Shown here piece by piece: positions 33,401 through 41,728 of a DNA stretch of 64,000 bases (position 1 is its first letter; each line of letters begins with the position of its first letter). This stretch comes from an uncultured Oscillibacter sp. (GTDB taxonomy: Bacteria > Bacillota > Clostridia > Oscillospirales > Oscillospiraceae), in the NCBI GenBank assembly GCA_910583785.1, contig CAJTZK010000001.1:186001-250000 (forward strand). The letters are read 5' to 3'. The position numbers and the translations under genes were made by a program. The notes beneath the pieces are model-generated. The model did not search any database. It saw only the letters and a list, made by a program, of their open reading frames with translations, and had not been told where the DNA came from.

Positions 33401-33970
33401 CGGCTGGTCCATCAGGGGGGAAAACACGTCCAGAATACCGCCCCGGAGGGCGAACTGGCCCACGCCCTCCACCTGCTGGCAGCGGGCATACCCGGCGGCG
33501 AGAAGGCGGTCCGCCAATTCCGGCAGGTCCTGCCGTTCTCCCACATGCAAGGTGATGGCCAGGTCCCTCAGCAGCTTTGGCGGCAGGGTCCGGGCCATCA
33601 GGGCGTCGGCGGTGGCCACCACCGCCTGGGGGGCGCCCTGGGCCATGGCATAGAGGGCCGCCAGGCGACCCCGCTCCCACTCCCGGGAGGACACGGCCCC
33701 GGGGCGGAGCTGCCACTCCCGGCTGAGCAGAGTCACCGGGGCCTCGCCCAGCAGGGCCTCCAGGTCCCCGGCCAGCTGCCGGGCCTCGCCCTCGTCCCCG
33801 CAGACGAACACCGCCGGGCGGCCTGCCGCCCGGGCCACCGCCGCGCCCAGGCAGGCCCGCTGGACAGCTTGGAGCCCCGTCACCGCAGCGGGGCAGCCTC
33901 CGTCCTCAATCCGGCGGAGGAGTTCCCCCGCCTCCGGGACAGTCATTAACGTTTCCAGAAAATGCTTCAT
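30467..33970 (-). CDS. mfd: Transcription-repair coupling factor
   Basis: An 1167-residue Mfd. In order: the UvrB-like module (about 30-330), a linker, the RNA polymerase-interacting domain (LKPGDLVVHTHHGVGRFAG, about 505-525), the RecG-like translocase with Walker A GDVGYGKTEVALRA and DEEQRFGV, helicase motif VI (QIRGRIGRS), and the C-terminal TRCF domain. It pushes stalled RNA polymerase off damaged DNA and recruits UvrA. AAAGGGA precedes ATG at 33970, and pth ends 17 bp upstream. Confidence 0.98.
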   Translation of the reverse strand: MKHFLETLMTVPEAGELLRRIEDGGCPAAVTGLQAVQRACLGAAVARAAGRPAVFVCGDEGEARQLAGDLEALLGEAPVTLLSREWQLRPGAVSSREWERGRLAALYAMAQGAPQAVVATADALMARTLPPKLLRDLAITLHVGERQDLPELADRLLAAGYARCQQVEGVGQFALRGGILDVFSPLMDQPLRCEFFDDEIDSMGAFDPGTQRRTVNLDSALVLPAAEVLPRQAEGGLEGLGAKLLALAGKLEKKGASAAAARLREDGERLNSGSVPDGCDRYLAAIYPGTTAGVHYLPPEALVFLCEAGRVDERVKGALLQNRQDLEALLEAGILAGDYAKLLLSAEELYAALEAFPVIMANALPTSRYPCPPKGILSVNARQLSSYGGSLETAVTDLEQYRENGSAVLLLCGGETRAKNLHSLLTERGIPAALDIRGTAMPAQGEIRITVGALSAGCEWPALKLAVLTEGQLTAPSRKRARLKKDSNRQKIQSYTDLKPGDLVVHTHHGVGRFAGIQRMPVDGVEKDYIKIDYAGGDCLYVPATALDLVSKYIGGGEDGGGRQKLNKLGGTEWAKQKTRAKKAVKDLAKGLTKLYAERQRRPGFAFSQDSPWQREFEEAFPYAETDDQLRAIVEIKKDMERPQPMDRLLCGDVGYGKTEVALRAVMKCVLDGKQAAILVPTTVLAQQHYATAMGRFRDFPVRIEVLSRFTPGKDQKRILELAKEGRVDVLIGTHKLLQKGMEFKDLGLLIIDEEQRFGVTHKERLKEMSRQVDVLTLSATPIPRTLNMALSGLRDMSTIEEPPADRQPVQTYVLEHDWAILEDAMRKELSRGGQIYYLHNRVESIGLTASRIQKLLGPEVHVVTGHGKMSEQELSAVMGAMVEGEADVLVCTTIIETGIDISNVNTLIIEDADKMGLAQLHQIRGRIGRSARRAYAYLTYRKGKVLQEIAAKRLSAIREYVEFGSGFRIAMRDLEIRGAGNLLGPEQSGYLMSVGYDLYLKLLEEAVLEERGEEQRIETECSADLTVNANIPERYVSSPEQRMDLYRRIAAIRSNDDASDLLDELLDRYGEVPKPVLALLDVALLRAAAARAGISDITQKRDVLRFQLAVFRPEAVVRVCGLNKYRQRLTVAAGENPALTLKLKPGTGALESAMELVEDLKLQAQE

Positions 33971-33987
33971 GGCAAGTCCCTTTGCTC

Positions 33988-34575
33988 TCAGTTAAAGTCG
34001 TTCATCGCCTTCTGGCAGCCGTGCTCTATGACGCATTCCGCCGCCCCGATGGCCCGCTTGAAGGATTCCAGCAGAATCTCCCGCTCCTTCTGGGAGGGAA
34101 CGCCGATGACCCAATCGATCATGCCCTCTTTTTCCTCCGGGGCCCCGGTGCCGATCTTAATACGGGGAAAATCCTGGGTCCCCAGATGGGCAATGATATT
34201 TTTGATGCCGTTGTGCCCCCCGGCGGAGCCAGTGGGCCGGACCCGCAGCTTCCCCACAGGGAGGGCAACGTCGTCGTAGATTACCAGCACGTGGTCCGGG
34301 GGAATCTTATAGAACTGGGATGCCTCCCGCACCGCCTCGCCGGAGAGGTTCATATAGGTCTGGGGCTTCATCACCAGGCACCGGGCCCCGGCGAAGGAGC
34401 AGAGGTTGTAGGCGGACTTGAACTTCACCTTGTTCAGCTTCACGCCCTTCTGTTCCGCCAGCAGCTCCACCGCCCGGAAACCCATGTTGTGCCGGGTGTT
34501 CTCATATTTGGGCCCGGGATTTCCCAGCCCCGCGATCAGCCACTCCACGGAGGAGCCGCCCCTGCTTCCGAACAT
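33988..34575 (-). CDS. pth: Peptidyl-tRNA hydrolase
   Basis: A 195-residue Pth: LIAGLGNPGPKYENTRHNMGF (catalytic His in TRHN), the MNLSG loop, YDDVALPVGKLRVRPTGSAGGHNG. It recycles peptidyl-tRNA released from the ribosome. ATG at 34575 has AAAGGCGG upstream; a GTG later (VEWLIAGLG) would also give a full domain, so the start is not settled. Order prs-pth-mfd copies the Bacillus arrangement. Confidence 0.96.
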   Translation of the reverse strand: MFGSRGGSSVEWLIAGLGNPGPKYENTRHNMGFRAVELLAEQKGVKLNKVKFKSAYNLCSFAGARCLVMKPQTYMNLSGEAVREASQFYKIPPDHVLVIYDDVALPVGKLRVRPTGSAGGHNGIKNIIAHLGTQDFPRIKIGTGAPEEKEGMIDWVIGVPSQKEREILLESFKRAIGAAECVIEHGCQKAMNDFN

Positions 34576-34630
34576 ATCCGCACCGCCTTTCCAAAACATT
34601 CAAATTTTGACAAATCCGGACAACCCACAT

Positions 34631-34657
34631 AGGCGGGGAAGTGATCCTTCCCCGCCT
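34631..34657. repeat. Perfect hairpin between prs and pth
   Basis: AGGCGGGGAAG and CTTCCCCGCCT, 11-bp perfect stem with 5-base loop, without a T tail on either strand. Probably an mRNA processing or stability stem. Confidence 0.5.
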
Positions 34658-34751
34658 CATAATGGCATCATCCTCATGTAATTATGATCCCCAGCCTCTT
34701 GTCCGTCCGCGTACCGCCTTTTCCGGGAGCCGCCCATCCGGCGGCAAAGAC

Positions 34752-35708
34752 TCAGCGGAAGAGCTTGGAGATGGAGACCTCCTGGTAGACCCGCTCAATG
34801 GCCTCGCAGAACATGGGGGCTACGGAGAGGTACTTGACCTTGCTGCTCAGCTCCGGCTTGATAGCCGGAATGGTGTCCAGCAGGGCCAGCTCCTGAATGG
34901 GGCTGGCGTTGATCCGGTCGATGGCCGGGCCGGAGAGCACGCCGTGGGAGGCGCAGGCGTGGACGCTACGGGCCCCGTTGTCCGTCAGGGCCTGGGCGGC
35001 GTTGCAGAGGGACCCTCCGGTATCCACCAGGTCGTCGAAGAGGATGCAGTCCCGGCCCTCCACGTCGCCAATAACGTTCATAACCTCACACTGGTTGGCC
35101 CGCTGGCGGCGCTTATCCACGATGGCCAGCTGCATGTGGAGCTTCTGGGCAAAGGCCCGGGCCCGGGAGACGGAACCCACGTCCGGAGACACCACCACCA
35201 TGTCTTCACAGCTGCCGCCAAATTTCTTGGCATAGTAGTCCACAAATATGGGGTTGCCCGCCAGATTGTCCACGGGAATGTCGAAAAAGCCCTGAATCTG
35301 GGCGGCGTGCAGGTCCATGGTCAGCACCCGGTCCGCCCCGGCGGCAGTAATCATGTTGGCCACCAGCTTGGCCGTGATAGGATCCCGGGCCTTGGCCTTC
35401 CGGTCCTGCCGGGCATAGCCATAATAGGGGATGACGGCGGTGATGCGGCCCGCCGAGGCCCGCTTCAACGCGTCGATGATGATCAGCAGCTCCATCAGGT
35501 TGTTGTTGACCGGGCTGCAAGTAGGCTGGACCACGAACACGTCGCTGCCCCGGACGGTCTCATACAGGGAGACGAACACCTCGCCGTCGGAGAAGGCGCC
35601 AACCTCGGACTCTCCCAGCTTCGTGCCCATCTGCGCGCAAATCTCTTTCGCCAGCTTCAGGTTCGCGTTGCCGGAAAATACCTTGATATCTTTCCCGTGT
35701 GAAATCAT
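34752..35708 (-). CDS. prs: Ribose-phosphate pyrophosphokinase
   Basis: A 318-residue class I PRPP synthase. Visible parts are the ATP flexible-loop region (YYGYARQDRKAKARDPITAK), the metal-binding LTMDLHAAQIQGFF, and the PRPP-binding loop DDLVDTGGSL. It makes PRPP for nucleotide, His and Trp synthesis. It lies between the GlmU-like gene and pth. AGGAT precedes the ATG. Confidence 0.98.
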   Translation of the reverse strand: MISHGKDIKVFSGNANLKLAKEICAQMGTKLGESEVGAFSDGEVFVSLYETVRGSDVFVVQPTCSPVNNNLMELLIIIDALKRASAGRITAVIPYYGYARQDRKAKARDPITAKLVANMITAAGADRVLTMDLHAAQIQGFFDIPVDNLAGNPIFVDYYAKKFGGSCEDMVVVSPDVGSVSRARAFAQKLHMQLAIVDKRRQRANQCEVMNVIGDVEGRDCILFDDLVDTGGSLCNAAQALTDNGARSVHACASHGVLSGPAIDRINASPIQELALLDTIPAIKPELSSKVKYLSVAPMFCEAIERVYQEVSISKLFR

Positions 35709-35778
35709 ATCCTAAACGCTCTCTTTCCATGACCGGAAGGTCATTTTATTTTTGCCCAACCGCACCTGTTGGACATAT

Positions 35779-36267
35779 TCACTCATTTTCCGCCGGAGTC
35801 CCTCTCTGCCGCAGCAGCCCTTCGATTTCTGCCACGGTGTCTGGTCCGTAAACCGGAAGCCAGCCGGGAACCAGCTCCGCCCCCTGGACGTTGTTGGTCA
35901 TCTTGACCCGCCAGGCCTCCCGGAGCTCCCGGCCCGGCGCGGCGTAGGCAAAGCCCGGCCCCGCCTCTTCCATGGGAAAGGCAGCCCTGGGGAGCACCAG
36001 CACCGGGCCGTCCGTGTCCAAAAATGCCTCCAGGTCCGTCCACAGCTCGGATACCTGCGCCTCCTGGGGCAGGATATTCCGGACCTCCTCCGCAAAACGG
36101 GGACCGCAGACAGCGAAAAGCCGCTGAACGCCTTCGTTCCGCAATCGGCCGCATACCCAGGACAAGATGGGACGGGACAGCACGGTTTCCAGCATCAGCG
36201 GCTTACCGTCCGCCAGGACGGCAGCGTCTTCTTCAAAGATTAAAACAGCCTGCTTTCGGCGGCTCAT
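35779..36267 (-). CDS. Reduced GlmU-like nucleotidyltransferase-fold protein
   Basis: A 162-residue protein in the place normally held by glmU before prs. It reads like a shortened sugar nucleotidyltransferase: VLIFEEDAAVLADGKPLMLETVL at the start, SRPILSWVCGRLRNEGVQRLFAVCG, and then LPRAAFPMEE and EAWRVKMTNNVQGAELVPGW. The usual GxGTRM loop at the N-terminus is gone (FEEDAAVLAD instead), and the left-handed beta-helix acetyltransferase half is absent. So it probably has no GlmU activity; a regulatory or vestigial role is inferred. GGAGGGGG precedes the ATG. Confidence 0.65.
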   Translation of the reverse strand: MSRRKQAVLIFEEDAAVLADGKPLMLETVLSRPILSWVCGRLRNEGVQRLFAVCGPRFAEEVRNILPQEAQVSELWTDLEAFLDTDGPVLVLPRAAFPMEEAGPGFAYAAPGRELREAWRVKMTNNVQGAELVPGWLPVYGPDTVAEIEGLLRQRGTPAENE

Positions 36268-36587
36268 AAACTCCCCCTCCTTTGCACATTTTTACTAAAG
36301 GCAAGTCCATTATATCAAACTTTTGGGGAAAATCCAGTGGTTCTGCTGAATTTGTCCCTAGAATTTTTTCCAAATTTTTTCCTGTCTCTTCTCCGTTTTT
36401 GTCAGAGCTTACGGAAAAAAGGAGAAAAGGCTCCAAATCTCCCCAGCTTTTTCGGCGTTTCGCAGAATTTGCTTTTTCTCCCTGGTATGTTTTACTCAAA
36501 AATGTAATTTTTTCAAAGAATACAGTTGAATTTGTCCACGTAATAGATTACAATAACACTATTCTGAGAAAAAGTGGGAGGCCGCCT
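36268..36587. promoter_or_regulatory. Divergent regulatory region between GlmU-like gene and trmL
   Basis: 320 A/T-rich bases. On the minus strand a perfect TATAAT (36311-36316) faces the GlmU-like gene, but its -35 is poor. On the plus strand the trmL promoter lies at 36526-36554. Between them are purine-rich stretches (AAAAAAGGAGAAAAGG) with no gene. Confidence 0.5.
36526..36554 (+). promoter_or_regulatory. Promoter of trmL
   Basis: -35 TTGAAT (36526-36531), 17-bp spacer, -10 TACAAT (36549-36554). Confidence 0.75.
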
Positions 36588-37112
36588 ATGCTGCACGTCG
36601 TGCTGGTGGAACCGGAGATTCCCCAGAACTGCGGGAACATCGCCCGCACCTGCGCCGCCACTGGTTCCAGCCTCCACCTGGTCCGCCCCCTGGGCTTCGA
36701 CATCTCCCAGGATGCCATCCGGCGGAACATGAAGCGCTGCGGCCTGGATTACTGGCACATGGTCGAAGTTTCAGATTACGAAAACCTGGAGGACCTGTTC
36801 CGCCGCCACCCCGGGGCTGCGGCGGATCCCTGGCTTGCCACCACCAAGGCCCCCCGGTCTTACGCCGAGGCCCAGTTCACGGCGGACAGCTGGCTCTTCT
36901 TCGGGAAGGAGACCGCCGGGCTGCCCCTCTCCTTCCGGGAGCGGTTCCGGGACCGCTGCGTCCGCCTGCCCATGGTGGGCGAGGCCAGGAGCCTGAACCT
37001 GAGCAATGCCGTGGCCGTCTTTGTTTACGAGGCCCTGAGGCAGAGCGGCTTTCCCGGGCTGCTGGGAACGGGGGAAATGCTCCTTCCCGCAGCGTCCTTC
37101 CCAGAGGGATGA
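36588..37112 (+). CDS. trmL: tRNA (cytidine/uridine-2'-O)-methyltransferase TrmL
   Basis: A 174-residue SPOUT methyltransferase: LVEPEIPQNCGNIARTCAA at the start, LFFGKETAGLP, RLPMVGEARSLNLSNAVAV (trefoil-knot SAM site). It methylates the 2'-O of nucleotide 34 in tRNA-Leu. GGGAGG precedes the ATG. It is followed by pgk after 61 bp. Confidence 0.95.
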   Translation: MLHVVLVEPEIPQNCGNIARTCAATGSSLHLVRPLGFDISQDAIRRNMKRCGLDYWHMVEVSDYENLEDLFRRHPGAAADPWLATTKAPRSYAEAQFTADSWLFFGKETAGLPLSFRERFRDRCVRLPMVGEARSLNLSNAVAVFVYEALRQSGFPGLLGTGEMLLPAASFPEG

Positions 37113-37173
37113 TCCCATCAACCCCGGCGCGGAGGCGCCGAGAAATATGTTCTTTTTTAGGAGGAGTCCTGAG

Positions 37174-38442
37174 ATGAATTACAACAAGAAGACTGTCAAA
37201 GACGTAGAGGTGTCCGGCAAAAAGGTGCTGCTGCGCTGCGACTTCAACGTCCCCCAGGACAAGGAAACCGGAGCCATCACCAGCGACAAGCGCATTGTGG
37301 CCGCCCTGCCCACCATCCAGTACCTGCTGGAACAAGGCGCCGCCGTTATCGCCTGTTCCCACCTGGGCAAGCCCGAGGCCAGCTTTGAAAAATGGGCCAA
37401 GAAGCAGGCCGAAAAGGGCAAGGACCCCGCTTCCCTCACCGAGGAGAAGTGGAAGAAGTCCCTGGCGAAGCTGAGCCTGGCTCCCGTGGCCAAGCGGCTG
37501 GGTGAGCTTCTGGGTAAACACGTGATCATGGCCGCCGACGTGGTGGGCGGGGACGCCAAGGCCAAGGCCGCCGCGCTGAAGCCCGGCGAGATCCTGCTGC
37601 TGGAAAACACCCGCTTTGAAAAAGGCGAGACGAAAAACGACCCGGAGCTTGCCAAGGCCATGGCCTCCATGGCCGAGGTCTACGTGTCTGACGCCTTCGG
37701 CGCGGTGCACCGGGCCCACGCCTCCACCGCCGGAGTGGCGGACTACCTCCCCGCCGTCTCCGGCTTTTTGATCCAGAAGGAGCTGGACTTCCTGGGCGGC
37801 GCCATCGCCAGCCCCAAGCGTCCCCTGGTGGCCATCCTGGGCGGCGCCAAGGTCTCCTCCAAGATCGGGGTCATCAATAACCTTCTGGAAATCGCCGACA
37901 CCATCATCATCGGCGGCGGCATGTCCTATACCTTCTCCGCCGCCCAGGGCGGCAAAGTGGGCAACAGCCTGCTGGAGGCCGACTGGATGGACTACTCCAA
38001 GGAAATGATTGCCAAGGCCGGGGCCAAGGGCGTGAAGTTCCTCCTGCCCGTAGACACCGTCTGCGGCGACAAGTTTGCCCCCGACGCCAAGAGCCAGACC
38101 GTCAAGGCCGGGGAAATTCCCGACGGCTGGGAGGGCCTGGACATTGGGCCCGAGACTGTGAAGCTCTACTGTGACGCCGTATCCGGCGCGGGCACCGTCA
38201 TCTGGAACGGCCCCATGGGCGTGTTTGAGTTCCCCGCTTTCGCCAAGGGCACCGAAGCCATGGCCGAAGCCCTGAGCAAAACCTCCGCCATCACCGTGAT
38301 CGGCGGCGGCGACAGCGCGGCGGCGGTGGAACAGCTGGGCTATGCCGAAAAAATGAGCCATATCTCCACCGGGGGCGGCGCCTCCCTGGAATTCCTGGAG
38401 GGGAAAGAGCTCCCGGGCGTAGCCTGCCTGCTGGACAAATAA
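37174..38442 (+). CDS. pgk: Phosphoglycerate kinase
   Basis: A 422-residue Pgk: LLRCDFNVPQD (3-phosphoglycerate site), GGAKVSSKIGVI, and GGGDSAAAVEQLG (nucleotide site). It makes ATP from 1,3-bisphosphoglycerate. It is about 25 residues longer than usual because of a Lys-rich insertion (AKKQAEKGKDPASLTEEKW) after SHLGKPE. AGGAGG precedes ATG at 37174; a longer reading from 37147 overlaps the RBS. First gene of pgk-tpiA-gpmI. Confidence 0.98.
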   Translation: MNYNKKTVKDVEVSGKKVLLRCDFNVPQDKETGAITSDKRIVAALPTIQYLLEQGAAVIACSHLGKPEASFEKWAKKQAEKGKDPASLTEEKWKKSLAKLSLAPVAKRLGELLGKHVIMAADVVGGDAKAKAAALKPGEILLLENTRFEKGETKNDPELAKAMASMAEVYVSDAFGAVHRAHASTAGVADYLPAVSGFLIQKELDFLGGAIASPKRPLVAILGGAKVSSKIGVINNLLEIADTIIIGGGMSYTFSAAQGGKVGNSLLEADWMDYSKEMIAKAGAKGVKFLLPVDTVCGDKFAPDAKSQTVKAGEIPDGWEGLDIGPETVKLYCDAVSGAGTVIWNGPMGVFEFPAFAKGTEAMAEALSKTSAITVIGGGDSAAAVEQLGYAEKMSHISTGGGASLEFLEGKELPGVACLLDK

Positions 38443-38496
38443 GCGGGGCGCTCCCTTAATTTTCAGTGAAACGTTCAGGAAAAGTCCCCTTCACCC

Positions 38497-38527
38497 TTGA
38501 CATTTCCCCGCATTTCGGCTATATAAT
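38497..38527 (+). promoter_or_regulatory. Promoter of tpiA
   Basis: -35 TTGACA (38497-38502) with TATATA at 17 bp (38520-38525) overlapping TATAAT at 19 bp (38522-38527). Confidence 0.75.
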
Positions 38528-38605
38528 AGTTGATTGCTGTTTAGCTTTCTCCGGGCCTTCCGCCCGCCAGCCAGAAAACATAAATATAAAGGAGTTTTGA
38601 ACATT

Positions 38606-39379
<774 letters not shown>

Positions 39380-39387
39380 TCTTGTCT

Positions 39388-39414
39388 CAAAAGGGGGACT
39401 TCGTCCCCCTTTTG
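39388..39414 (+). terminator. Terminator or attenuator between tpiA and gpmI
   Basis: A perfect 12-bp stem (39388-39399 with 39403-39414, loop TTC), ending TTTTGG. The downstream gpmI RBS comes within 15 bases, so read-through is likely. Confidence 0.7.
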
Positions 39415-39437
39415 GATTCTCCTAAAGGAGTCTTTTT

Positions 39438-40955
39438 ATGAACAAAACACCGACTACTTTGATTATCATGGACGGCTTCGGCTCTGGCGGCGGGGAAACG
39501 GGAAACGCCGTCCAAACCGCTAAAACTCCCCGGCTGGACGGCTTCTTCCAGGAGTTCGCCCACACCACCCTCTCCGCCTCTGGGCTGGACGTGGGCCTGC
39601 CCGACGGACAGATGGGCAACAGCGAGGTGGGACACACCAATATTGGCGGCGGCCGGGTCGTATTCCAGGACCTGCCCCGGATCACCCGGTCCATTGAAGA
39701 CGGCAGCTTCTTCCAAAATCCCGCCTACTGCCACGCCATGGACGCGTGCCTGGAGCGGGGTTCCGCCCTGCATCTTTTCGGGCTCCTGTCCGACGGCGGC
39801 GTCCACTCCCACCTGTCCCACCTCTTCGCCCTGCTGAAAATGGCCAAGGACAGGGGACTCACCCGGGTCTATATCCACGCTTTCCTGGATGGGCGGGACG
39901 TCTCCCCCACCTCCGGCGCGGGCTTTGTGGCCCAGACCGCCGCCAAGTGCGGGGAGATCGGCGTGGGCAAGATCGCCACGGTCATGGGACGGTACTACGC
40001 CATGGACCGGGACAAGCGTTGGGACCGGGTAGAGCAGGCCTACGACGCCATGGTCTACGGCGAAAGCCCCATTAACAACCCGGACCCTGTGGACGCGGTG
40101 AAGAAATCCTATGAAAAGGGCGTCACCGACGAGTTTGTAGAACCCGTGGTCTGCGACGCCGACGGGTCCATTTCCGACAACGACAGCGTTATTTTCTTTA
40201 ACTTCCGCCCTGACCGGGCGCGGGAGATCACCCGGACCCTGGTGGATCCGGAGTTCGACGGCTTCACCCGGCAGTTCTTCCCCCTGACCTTCGTGTGCAA
40301 CACGGAGTACGACGCCTCCATGCCCAACGTGGAGGTGGCCTTCCCCCGGGTGCTGGTGAACAACGGCCTGGGCGAGTATCTCAGCAGGATGGGCATGACC
40401 CAGCTCCGCATCGCCGAGACGGAAAAATACGCTCATGTCACTTTCTTCTTCAACGGCGGCAGCGAAACCGTCTTCCCCGGCGAGGACCGGGTGCTGGTCC
40501 CCTCCCCCAAGGTGGCCACTTACGACCTCCAGCCGGAGATGAGCGCCCTGGAGGTCTGCGGGAAGTGCGTGGAGCGCATCGAGTCCGGGGCCTATGACGT
40601 GATCATCCTGAACTTTGCCAACTGCGACATGGTGGGCCACACTGGCATCTTCGACGCCGCAGTCAAGGCCGTGGAAACCGTGGATGCCTGCGTAGGCAAG
40701 GTGGTGGACGCCACCCTGAAAATGGGAGGCATCGCCATGATCACCGCCGACCACGGAAACGCCGAGCAGATGGTGGAGCCAGACGGAAGCCCTATGACCG
40801 CCCACACTACCAATCCTGTGCCCTTTATTCTCTGCGGCGCGGGCTCTGAACTGAGGAGCGACGGCCGCCTGGCGGATATCGCCCCGACCATGCTGGACGT
40901 GATGGGCCTGGCCTGTCCGCCGGAGATGGACGGGAAAACGTTGATCGTGCAGTAA
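39438..40955 (+). CDS. gpmI: Phosphoglycerate mutase, 2,3-BPG-independent
   Basis: A 505-residue alkaline-phosphatase-fold mutase. It has N-terminal metal Asp in IMDGFG, the phospho-Ser in GQMGNSEVGH, the DGRDVSPTSG loop and the C-terminal metal site ITADHGNAEQM. It converts 3-phosphoglycerate to 2-phosphoglycerate without cofactor, and typically uses manganese in spore formers. AAAGGAG precedes the ATG. Confidence 0.98.
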   Translation: MNKTPTTLIIMDGFGSGGGETGNAVQTAKTPRLDGFFQEFAHTTLSASGLDVGLPDGQMGNSEVGHTNIGGGRVVFQDLPRITRSIEDGSFFQNPAYCHAMDACLERGSALHLFGLLSDGGVHSHLSHLFALLKMAKDRGLTRVYIHAFLDGRDVSPTSGAGFVAQTAAKCGEIGVGKIATVMGRYYAMDRDKRWDRVEQAYDAMVYGESPINNPDPVDAVKKSYEKGVTDEFVEPVVCDADGSISDNDSVIFFNFRPDRAREITRTLVDPEFDGFTRQFFPLTFVCNTEYDASMPNVEVAFPRVLVNNGLGEYLSRMGMTQLRIAETEKYAHVTFFFNGGSETVFPGEDRVLVPSPKVATYDLQPEMSALEVCGKCVERIESGAYDVIILNFANCDMVGHTGIFDAAVKAVETVDACVGKVVDATLKMGGIAMITADHGNAEQMVEPDGSPMTAHTTNPVPFILCGAGSELRSDGRLADIAPTMLDVMGLACPPEMDGKTLIVQ

Positions 40956-40958
40956 AGC

Positions 40959-40992
40959 AAACGCCCGCTGAAACTCATTTCAGCGGGCGTTT
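40959..40992 (+). terminator. Terminator of gpmI
   Basis: A perfect 15-bp stem (40959-40973 with 40978-40992), ending in T4. Confidence 0.9.
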
Positions 40993-41084
40993 TCCCGCCG
41001 GAGTGCAGCGGATGGGAAGTGGCGGAACTTACGCGATATCCGCCGGGAGCTTCCACCGTTTGAACCTGCTGGCAGAAATACGTC

Positions 41085-41114
41085 AAAATGAGAGCCGCCC
41101 TCCCGGGCGGCTCT
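41085..41114 (-). terminator. Terminator of engB
   Basis: AGAGCCGCCC and GGGCGGCTCT, 10-bp perfect stem with loop of four, followed on the minus strand by CATTTT, 11 bases past the engB stop. Confidence 0.8.
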
Positions 41115-41124
41115 TTCCAGCGTC

Positions 41125-41718
41125 CTATGCCTGCTCCATGGCGCCGTTCAGAAGGCGGATCAGCTCCTCCTTCCCGATGCCCTTCTCGGCGGAGAACGGC
41201 AGGAGCACACCCGCCTCTCCCAGCTCCAGGGTCTCCCGGATCAGGGACAGGGCGGGGTCTATCTGGCTCTTTTTCAGCTTATCCAGCTTGTTAGCTACCA
41301 CGATTTCCGGGCAGCCCGTCTCCCGGAACCAGCTGTGCATGGTCATGTCATTGGCGGTGGGCTTGTGCCGGGCATCCACAATCAGAACCCCGGCGGTAAT
41401 ATGGGCCTCCTGGAAATAGCTCTCCATCAGGCGGCCCCAGCGTTCCTTCTCCGCCTTGGAGACCTTGGCGTAACCGTAGCCCGGCAGGTCCACCAGGTAG
41501 GCCCGGCCGTCCACCAGGAAATAATTTACCTGGGTGGTTTTACCCGGGGAAGAGCCCACGTAGGCCAGGTTCTTCCGGCCCAAAAGGCGGTTGATCACAG
41601 AGGACTTGCCCACATTGGAACGGCCCGCAAAGGCAAACTGAGGCAGGCCGTCCCAAAAGAACTGTTCCTTTGTCCCAGCGGAACGGACAAACTCCGCTTT
41701 TCCAAAATTGACCGGCAT
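41125..41718 (-). CDS. engB: Ribosome biogenesis GTPase EngB/YsxC
   Basis: A 197-residue TRAFAC GTPase: G1 GRSNVGKSS, T in PGKTTQ, G3 DLPGYGYA, G4 NKLDKLK, G5 FSAEKG. It helps assemble the 50S subunit. ATG at 41718 has AAAGGAGG upstream, and it lies 10 bp after lon, as in Bacillus (lonA-ysxC). Stop codon TAG. Confidence 0.97.
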   Translation of the reverse strand: MPVNFGKAEFVRSAGTKEQFFWDGLPQFAFAGRSNVGKSSVINRLLGRKNLAYVGSSPGKTTQVNYFLVDGRAYLVDLPGYGYAKVSKAEKERWGRLMESYFQEAHITAGVLIVDARHKPTANDMTMHSWFRETGCPEIVVANKLDKLKKSQIDPALSLIRETLELGEAGVLLPFSAEKGIGKEELIRLLNGAMEQA

Positions 41719-41728
41719 AGCGCCTCCT

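Noticed and set aside
34631..34657. Hairpin after prs as a rho-independent terminator
   Set aside because: The stem is perfect but no T run follows on either strand; listed only as a repeat.
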